DNA of 9,863 bases, taken from the NCBI GenBank assembly GCA_002478245.1, contig DLMW01000009.1, forward strand, positions 1 through 9,863. Direction: 5' to 3'. Under the pieces are notes generated by a model. That model did not search any database, was not told the DNA's origin, and saw nothing but the letters and a program-made list of their open reading frames with translations. Positions within the stretch are counted from its first letter, which is position 1. Each line of letters opens with the position of its first letter. Source of the DNA: a bacterium UBP18_UBA7526. Lineage in GTDB: Bacteria > UBP18 > UBA7526. Shown here piece by piece: positions 5,529 to 9,863 of this stretch. A program made the translations under genes and the position numbers.

Positions 5529-7990
5529 CTTTCCCCCCACATTTTAAGTAGCGCCGGGAGGATGGTCAAAGAGGCGACAAGGCACAGGCCCACCCCGAGA
5601 AGAGCCAGAGCGCCCATGGTAGCCAATCCCCGATACTGGGCAAAGACCAGGCTTCCGAATCCCACCATAGTAGTAAGGGAGGTCATGACCACTGCCCTTC
5701 CCGTATGATGGATGGCATCCTCTATCCCTTCCTTTTTCTTCTCTAAATAGCGGTGGACGATGTGGATGCCATCGTCTATTCCAATTCCTAAGATGAGAGG
5801 GACAACCACAATATTGACAAAGTTCATCCGGAGGCCAATAATCCTCATAATCCCTAACATCCAGATTGTACCACAGATTAAGGGAATGAGGGCAAGGATT
5901 ACTATCTTCATTCTCCGAAAGTGAACCAAGAGCATAATGAAGACCCCAGAGAAGGCAAGGAAGGTAGCTAAGATAAAATCCTTGGTGATTAACCTCTTGA
6001 GTTCACCAGCGACGATGCCCACTCCCGTAACCTCGATCCCTGACTCATTTCCTTTTATCCTCTCTTCAAGCTCAACCACCTCATCTGGGGAAAGGACCTT
6101 CTTCGCAGGATAGGCTATAGATAGGGCCTTGAACCCTTCTTCATCTTCAATAAGATAGCGCTTGGTCATTCCCTCCCCCGGGCTTGAAAAAGGGAGAGGT
6201 CCTTTTATTCTGGCTTCTAAACTTCTTATTTCATCCAGATAACCCTGGTAGGCCTCTATCCTGAAGCCATTTTCCAAAAGCGCCTCTTGGAGGGTAGCGA
6301 TTATTCTTTCAAAATCGAACCTTCTTAACTCTTCAATATTCTCCTGGATTCTTTTTTCTGAAGGAAGGAGACTAACCGGGGATTGATAATGCTCTATCTT
6401 CCCCTCCTTCTTTAACCCCTCTATTCTCTGGGCTATTCTTTCGTTGGCCCGAAGGACTTCTTCTCTATCTTGGCCAGAAGCGATAATCATTAAAGGATCA
6501 GGGGGGGAGCCAAACTTCTTTCCTATCTCATCCTGAACCCGATAGGCCTCGGTCTCTCTTGGCCTCAGGTTCCGAAAATCACTATCAAAGGTAATCCCGA
6601 AAGCAACTTCAGCCAAGATCAAGGTAATAAGGATAGCCAGGATTAAAGTAATCTTAGGGGATTTTAAGAGGATGGGGGAGGCCTTTTCCAATCCAAAGGA
6701 ACTCAATGGCCTTATCTCTTCCGCCTTCACCAGACTTCGGTGGGCCTGCCAGCTCAGGATGGCGGGAAGGATAAAGGACATGGATAGAAGACAGGCCAAG
6801 ATCCCGGTCCCGGAAAGGAATCCTAATTCAGATAGTCCCCGGAATTTAGTAAGGGTGAGAGAATAGAAGGCAACCGCAGTAGTTAGAGCCCCAGTCAGAT
6901 TTCCTTCTCCAGCCTGGGAGAGGGTAATCTCCAGGGAACTTAAGGCATCCTTGCCCTGGCCTCTTTCTTCTAAATAGCGGTTATAGATATGGATGGCATA
7001 ATCCACTCCTAAGCCGATTAGGATGGGAAAGAAGCCGAAGGTGACCATATTGAGGTGCCTGAGATAGAGAGAAGCAATACCCACTGTCCAGGCCAGACCC
7101 ATGAGGAGGGGAAGGCTTACAAAGAAGAAGGTCTCTTTCCTTCTAAAAGTAAGAAAGAACAAGGCCAGGACCGAGAAGAAAGCTAAGGAAAGGGTAAGTA
7201 CAATATCCCTTCTAATCATCCGCTCATCATCTAAGGCCATGATGTAGCCACCGGTATAATCTACTCTTATCCCTTCTTGAGAGACCCTCTTCTCTGCCTC
7301 CTTAACCATCTTTAACAATTCCTTATTAAAATCGATATCTGTGGGTGGTCTCTTGGGCCTGATGATCATCAAGAGGGCCTCCTTATCGAGAGAAAGGTAA
7401 TACCCCCTACTGAGATCAAAATTATAGGGACCTTTCTGTTGCAAGATATATCTTTTGAATATACTCCACAGGTTAAAGGGGTCCTTTTGAATAAGATCCT
7501 TCCTGGCGAATGAGATGGGGCTGGCTAAGAGACGTCTATTCTCCTCTATCCGGCGATGGATGGCCTCATCAGAAAGTCTCCCCTTTAATTCTTCAATATC
7601 GCTTGAAGAGAGATAGAGATAGGGCCGCCTCAATAACTCCTCCTGAAAGAATCCCCTCATCTCTTCTGAGACCTTATAATCTACATCTTCAATAAGATCA
7701 GACTTTCCTAATTCAGAGGCAAAGGAGTCACTGAAATCCTCTATCTCTTTAATCTCCTGGCCCTGAATAAAGGCAATTAGGTAATCGAAGGTACCGAAGG
7801 AGGAGATGGCCCGACAGAATACCTTGGCCGCTTTTGATTCTGGGGGAAGGAGATGGATGACATCGGTCGCAAGTCTCAAGCGGAAGGATAGGAGGAGGGA
7901 GACGATGGTCAGAATTAAAGCAATACCTAAAACTAGTCTATATCTCTGATATGAAATCTGCGCAATTTTCTTTAAAATCCTCTTCCTCAA
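5525..7990 (-). CDS. RND/MMPL-superfamily exporter (HAE-3 / HpnN-like)
   Basis: This inner-membrane transporter of about 821 residues has the duplicated RND layout. A first helix near YRLVLGIALILT is followed by a large extracytoplasmic loop, then five helices, and the pattern repeats. The half-signature motifs are GLGVDYAIHIYNRYLEE in helix 4 and GIGIDDGIHIVHRYLEKK in helix 10, whose buried aspartates suit proton coupling. AdeB-like drug pumps are about 1,040 residues; this size fits HAE-3, HpnN and MMPL lipid exporters. I chose the TTG at 7990: AAAAGGGAG lies seven bases upstream, and the frame further up (a TTG at 8038) only translates a dispersed repeat and would overlap the preceding gene. 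Next to type II synthase genes it probably exports a lipid or polyene product, as in aryl-polyene loci; that role is inferred. Confidence 0.92.
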   Translation of the reverse strand: MRKRILKKIAQISYQRYRLVLGIALILTIVSLLLSFRLRLATDVIHLLPPESKAAKVFCRAISSFGTFDYLIAFIQGQEIKEIEDFSDSFASELGKSDLIEDVDYKVSEEMRGFFQEELLRRPYLYLSSSDIEELKGRLSDEAIHRRIEENRRLLASPISFARKDLIQKDPFNLWSIFKRYILQQKGPYNFDLSRGYYLSLDKEALLMIIRPKRPPTDIDFNKELLKMVKEAEKRVSQEGIRVDYTGGYIMALDDERMIRRDIVLTLSLAFFSVLALFFLTFRRKETFFFVSLPLLMGLAWTVGIASLYLRHLNMVTFGFFPILIGLGVDYAIHIYNRYLEERGQGKDALSSLEITLSQAGEGNLTGALTTAVAFYSLTLTKFRGLSELGFLSGTGILACLLSMSFILPAILSWQAHRSLVKAEEIRPLSSFGLEKASPILLKSPKITLILAILITLILAEVAFGITFDSDFRNLRPRETEAYRVQDEIGKKFGSPPDPLMIIASGQDREEVLRANERIAQRIEGLKKEGKIEHYQSPVSLLPSEKRIQENIEELRRFDFERIIATLQEALLENGFRIEAYQGYLDEIRSLEARIKGPLPFSSPGEGMTKRYLIEDEEGFKALSIAYPAKKVLSPDEVVELEERIKGNESGIEVTGVGIVAGELKRLITKDFILATFLAFSGVFIMLLVHFRRMKIVILALIPLICGTIWMLGIMRIIGLRMNFVNIVVVPLILGIGIDDGIHIVHRYLEKKKEGIEDAIHHTGRAVVMTSLTTMVGFGSLVFAQYRGLATMGALALLGVGLCLVASLTILPALLKMWGER

Positions 7991-8012
7991 TCTAAATCTC
8001 CCTTTTATGGTT

Positions 8013-8711
8013 TTAATTCGTGTTAATTCGTGTGCCAAAATTTGCGACTATTCGCATCTTCTTTGTTCCCCAGGCAAGGTAGATGAGGTCGAAGAAAAAG
8101 CTCTCAATCTTGACCTCTCTTAATAGCCCCCTCATTATCTCCCAGATCTCCTCCCAGCTCTTGATGGAACTTTCTCCCCGGGGAACAAAGGGGCGATTGG
8201 CCAGGGAGGCAAGGGGGTTGAGAAAGCGAAAGAAACCAGAGGTATGCTTGGAACTCAGGATGACCAATCTTCCATTATCCTTAAGGAGATCTACTGCTCT
8301 CTTTATCGCTTCCCGATAGTCATAGACCAAAGGCATAGTGTAGATACTCAATACCCCATCTACTTCCTCATTCAGGCTCAGCTGTGAGGCCTCCTGCTGG
8401 ACCAATCTGATATTCTTCCAGTTCTTTTTCTTTATCCTCTCTTCCGCCTTCCTTAATAAAGCCTTACTATAATCCAGACCAATGATCTCGCCTTCCTCTC
8501 CAATAGCCTCTCTAATAAAGGGGAAGGTGAGGCCAGTGGCACATCCGATCTCAAGGACCCTATCCCCTCTCTTCAGATTCAACCTCTGGATGGCCCTTCT
8601 CCTATAAGAGGCATCCCTTCCCAAAAGATAGGTCCTGGGGATCAGGTCATAGCAGAAGGCCCACCTCTTATAGATCCTCTCTATTTCTTTTAAATATTTC
8701 TCTCTCTTCAT
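8013..8711 (-). CDS. Class I SAM-dependent methyltransferase (UbiE/PmtA-like)
   Basis: The 232-residue protein begins MKREKYLKEIERIYKRWAF and continues with CYDLIPR, typical of UbiE- and phospholipid-methyltransferase-like enzymes. Motif I VLEIGCATG is at residues 52-60, EIIGLDYS carries the SAM-binding acidic residue, and GVLSIYTMPLV and GRLVILSSKH follow. The ATG at 8711 is preferred over an in-frame ATG at 8777, because the intervening 22 codons translate a terminator-like hairpin and the promoter. The start lies only ten bases after the -10 box, so the mRNA may be almost leaderless. The last residues (MRIVANFGTRINTN) are encoded by a dispersed repeat that also supplies the stop codon; the native C-terminus may have ended near WGTKK. 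It is the first gene of the exporter operon. Acceptor (lipid, quinone or polyketide) unknown. Confidence 0.88.
   Translation of the reverse strand: MKREKYLKEIERIYKRWAFCYDLIPRTYLLGRDASYRRRAIQRLNLKRGDRVLEIGCATGLTFPFIREAIGEEGEIIGLDYSKALLRKAEERIKKKNWKNIRLVQQEASQLSLNEEVDGVLSIYTMPLVYDYREAIKRAVDLLKDNGRLVILSSKHTSGFFRFLNPLASLANRPFVPRGESSIKSWEEIWEIMRGLLREVKIESFFFDLIYLAWGTKKMRIVANFGTRINTN
8015..8033 (-). repeat. Dispersed tandem repeat ACACGAATTAACACGAATT
   Basis: On the minus strand this reads ACACGAATTAACACGAATT, two ACACGAATT units separated by A. Close copies lie at 9507-9525 and a G-variant at 9107-9126. It sits exactly at the methyltransferase-exporter junction and provides the last codons and the stop of the methyltransferase. 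From memory, very similar intergenic motifs are frequent in genomes of several candidate phyla. Confidence 0.7.
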
Positions 8712-8721
8712 CTTATTTTCT

Positions 8722-8749
8722 ATTATATCATCCCCCTTCCAATTGTCAA
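8722..8749 (-). promoter_or_regulatory. Near-consensus sigma-70 promoter for the methyltransferase-exporter operon
   Basis: On the minus strand TTGACA (8749-8744) is a perfect -35, the spacer is 16 bases, and TATAAT (8727-8722) is a perfect -10 with an extended TG (TGATATAAT). The predicted start point, near 8715, is only about four bases before the ATG at 8711. It begins a few bases after the terminator-like hairpin at 8755-8785, so this is a clean transcription-unit boundary. Confidence 0.8.
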
Positions 8750-8754
8750 ACAAA

Positions 8755-8785
8755 GAGCCACTACATCTATGAGACATAGCGGCTC
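8755..8785 (-). terminator. Terminator-like hairpin, copy 1
   Basis: On the minus strand GAGCCGCTA and TAGTGGCTC form a 9-base-pair stem (one G-U pair) with a 13-base loop, followed by TTTGTTT. It would stop minus-strand transcription arriving from upstream, just before the promoter at 8722-8749. The G-U pair favours the minus-strand RNA. A near-identical hairpin occurs at 9237-9266. Confidence 0.6.
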
Positions 8786-8809
8786 TTCCCTAATGATTTA
8801 ATATTTTGA

Positions 8810-8847
8810 GGAAACAATTATGTGACGGCCGTCACAATAATGTTTCC
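8810..8847. promoter_or_regulatory. CRP/FNR-like palindromic operator within a larger dyad
   Basis: The core TGTGACGGCCGTCACA (8821-8836) is a perfect 16-base palindrome with TGTGA-N6-TCACA spacing, the geometry bound by CRP-family regulators. It is flanked at equal distance by GGAAACA (8810-8816) and TGTTTCC (8841-8847), exact reverse complements, so 30 of 38 positions follow one symmetry. The centre lies about 113 bases upstream of the predicted start at 8715. It may be an operator, or a hairpin repeat that happens to match. Confidence 0.4.
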
Positions 8848-8900
8848 ACCAAGGACCAGGTTGATTCTCCCAATGGACTTCCTTATGCTTCTAACCATTA

Positions 8901-8917
8901 CCCACCTACGAGGTGGG
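8901..8917. repeat. CCCACCT-ACG-AGGTGGG hairpin
   Basis: A perfect 7-base-pair stem with a 3-base loop, equally stable on both strands. No U-run follows on either strand. It is probably part of the local repeat mosaic. Confidence 0.4.
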
Positions 8918-8986
8918 AAAGGGTTTGCCAGCAGGACAGGTTGAACAAAATTTGCCCTGTTTTTAAAAAGACTGCTAATTACTCAA

Positions 8987-9099
8987 TGCCCCAATCTTAA
9001 TTTGAAAACTGCCACACTTCGTGTCCGATCGGGCACGATTTGGGGCAAAAATCTCAAGCGAGGCAAATGATGAACGATCGCACAAGATTTGCCTCGCTT
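8987..9099. other. Strongly folded block with nested inverted repeats
   Basis: TGCCCCAATC (8987-8996) pairs with GATTTGGGGCA (9037-9047) with one bulge and encloses CGTGTCC-GATC-GGGCACG (9020-9037 region). Next to it, AAGCGAGGCAAAT (9056-9068) and ATTTGCCTCGCTT (9087-9099) form a perfect 13-base-pair stem with an 18-base loop. Both hairpins carry CGATCG. On the minus strand the 13-base stem is followed by GAGATTTTTG, so it could terminate transcription. It may be a structured RNA, a repeat or a terminator; no family recognised. Confidence 0.45.
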
Positions 9100-9106
9100 C
9101 ATCCTT

Positions 9107-9126
9107 TATCCGTGCTAATCCGTGTT
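9107..9126 (-). repeat. Dispersed repeat variant (ACACGGATTAGCACGGATAA)
   Basis: On the minus strand it reads ACACGGATTAGCACGGATAA, the same two-unit layout as 8015-8033 with G inserted into each unit. It adjoins the folded block at 8987-9099. Confidence 0.55.
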
Positions 9127-9179
9127 CTTAAGCATAAGTGGTAAGTGAAGCGAAGAAATCCATGTCTCAAAAAGAAAAA

Positions 9180-9233
9180 CCCCATTAGAACTGCCGTTTA
9201 TCCCCTTCGGGATCGGACTACCTCTAACGGGGT
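9180..9233. repeat. Nested hairpin with CCCCATTAGA / TCTAACGGGG ends
   Basis: CCCCATTAGA (9180-9189) and TCTAACGGGG (9223-9232) form an outer stem with one mismatch. Inside is ATCCC-CTTC-GGGAT (9200-9213). The outer arm is the same CTAACGGGG core found at 1221-1229 and 3230-3238, so this is a compact member of that family. It abuts hairpin copy 2. Confidence 0.5.
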
Positions 9234-9236
9234 AAA

Positions 9237-9266
9237 AGCCACTACATCTCGTAAGGCATAGTGGCT
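9237..9266 (-). terminator. Terminator-like hairpin, copy 2
   Basis: On the minus strand AGCCACTA and TAGTGGCT form a perfect 8-base-pair stem with a 14-base loop, followed by TTTT (9236-9233). It lies about 75 bases after the stop of the broken BNR/CFI-box gene and is a reasonable Rho-independent terminator for it. Sequence and loop are nearly the same as copy 1 at 8755-8785. Confidence 0.6.
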
Positions 9267-9341
9267 CTCTTGCTTTCCTACTCTTCTACTTTTCTATCCG
9301 CCTCAACGGCGGACCAGCCGATACTTAACACCTACGCGGTG

Positions 9342-9863
9342 CTAATTGGTTGCCAGCCAGACCAAAGGCTTCAGATAAGATCTGGCCAATGCTTTTAGGG
9401 GTTCTTTATTCCGGATGAAGTCGGCAACTTTCGGGCTATAGCGATAGTAGAATCTGACGAAAGCCCGGCCCATAGGCTTCGCCATCTAATGGGGTAAATG
9501 ATCGGTAATTCGTGTTGATTCGTGTGTTATTTTGCATCCTCTCGGTTCCTATTATTTCGTGTAATTCCGTGGGGCTGCTACAAGCAGCCGTGGCAATAGC
9601 GCACTCATACCAAGAGTGGTGATGATCGATGCCTTCGTCACCAACAAGAAAGGAGCCGTAGTTAGAGTAGATGCGGTTAGTAATCCCATCGTGTTGCTTC
9701 CAGACAGCGACTACCTTCTCCCCAGAGATGGCTACCTGAGGAGAGTATCCATCATTCGGACTATTTATTGGCTGGTCTCTTCTCCAATCTTTTCCCCCAT
9801 TAGTGGAGTAATTGGAGAAGATACGCCACCCCCCCATACCATTGATACCAGACAGCGACTACC
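9342..9863 (-). pseudogene. BNR/sialidase-like repeat protein with CFI-box C-terminal domain, disrupted; 5' end outside window
   Basis: Three frames must be joined to read this gene. At the edge, frame one gives VVAVWYQWYGG. After a seven-G run (9829-9835) frame two gives WRIFSNYSTNGGKDW, then SPQVAISGEKVVAVWKQHDG and RIYSNYG. This is a BNR-type propeller repeat of 49 residues, whose next copy starts with the same 16 bases. It continues through HHHSWYECAIATAACSSP, which fits the CFI-box (usual form CFIATAAYGSP). A dispersed repeat then replaces the next segment. The frame from 9485 gives PMGRAFVRFYYRYSPKVADF, then IRNKEPLKALARSYLKPLVW and LATN and a TAG at 9344-9342: the helical tail of CFI-box domains. 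Such proteins are usually secreted or surface-sorted; function unknown. The frameshift could be a sequencing error, but the interruption before the tail cannot be explained by one missing base. Confidence 0.7.
9490..9585 (-). repeat. Dispersed repeat interrupting the CFI-box domain
   Basis: Between CAIATAACSSP and PMGRAFV the coding sequence is replaced by repeat DNA. On the minus strand this is ACGGAATTACACGAAAT (a diverged unit), then ACACGAATCAACACGAATT (9525-9507), then TTACCCCATTAG, which resembles the end of the CCCCGTTAG family. The first and last parts match repeats seen elsewhere in the window, so this looks like a composite insertion. Its borders are approximate. Confidence 0.55.

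Larger units (their letters stand above)
8712..9341. other. 630-base gap without a gene: hairpins, dyad operator, promoter
   Basis: No convincing coding frame is present on either strand. In order of increasing position it holds the promoter (8722-8749), hairpin copy 1 (8755-8785), a CRP/FNR-like dyad (8810-8847), a CCCACCT/AGGTGGG hairpin (8901-8917), a folded block (8987-9099), a CCGTGCTAATCCGTG repeat (9107-9126), a nested hairpin (9180-9233) and hairpin copy 2 (9237-9266). The density of exact inverted repeats is far above that of the other gaps and suggests accumulated repeat insertions or a structured RNA. Confidence 0.6.

Noticed and set aside
7991..8038. Longer exporter start at TTG 8038
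   Set aside because: The extra 16 codons mostly translate the dispersed repeat and would overlap the methyltransferase. The TTG at 7990 has a good ribosome site at proper spacing.
8712..8777. Longer methyltransferase start at 8777 (MSHRCSGSLFDN...)
   Set aside because: These codons translate the hairpin at 8755-8785 and the promoter at 8722-8749. Family similarity starts after 8711.
8806..9000. 64-codon plus-strand open frame in the gap
   Set aside because: It runs through the dyad and hairpins, has no ribosome site and encodes no recognisable domain.
8755..9266. CRISPR array or tandem repeat array
   Set aside because: There are only two similar hairpins about 480 bases apart, with no regular spacers.

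Overview
The window (about 46% GC by eye) looks like a fragment from an uncultivated, probably anaerobic, Gram-negative-type bacterium. The reasons are an RND/MMPL exporter, TTG start codons with good Shine-Dalgarno sites, a CFI-box-type C-terminal domain, and gaps full of short dispersed hairpin repeats of the kind I associate with candidate-phylum genomes. I cannot place it in a phylum. Every gene I can support is on the minus strand, so transcription runs from the high-coordinate end to the low-coordinate end.

In transcription order: (1) 9863-9342 is the broken 3' part of a BNR/sialidase-like repeat protein with a CFI-box C-terminal domain, damaged by a homopolymer frameshift and by a dispersed repeat. 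(2) 9341-8712 is a 630-base gap with twin terminator-like hairpins, a CRP/FNR-like dyad, a strongly folded block and a near-consensus sigma-70 promoter. (3) 8711-3424 is a tight operon: SAM methyltransferase, RND/MMPL exporter, a short frameshifted NHL-repeat protein translationally coupled to it, a second methyltransferase with an N-terminal zinc-finger-like region, and a FabD-like acyltransferase. (4) 3423-2955 is a 469-base gap holding a promoter, a long structured leader and repeat elements. (5) 2954-1 is fabG, an acyl carrier protein gene, fabZ and fabF, with fabF cut by the window edge.

Together the genes form a type II fatty-acid-synthase-like module: acyltransferase, carrier protein, ketosynthase, ketoreductase and dehydratase. 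They are joined to two methyltransferases and a lipid-type RND exporter. No fabH, enoyl reductase or phosphopantetheinyl transferase is in view. Three sequence features point away from housekeeping fatty acid synthesis. The ketosynthase has TACSSS around its cysteine, the carrier protein has a DSID pantetheinylation site, and the FabD-like protein lacks the arginine that holds the malonyl carboxylate. The set resembles aryl-polyene-type clusters (type II synthase plus MMPL exporter plus methyltransferase), but its product cannot be read from the sequence. A divergent primary fatty acid synthase locus remains possible.
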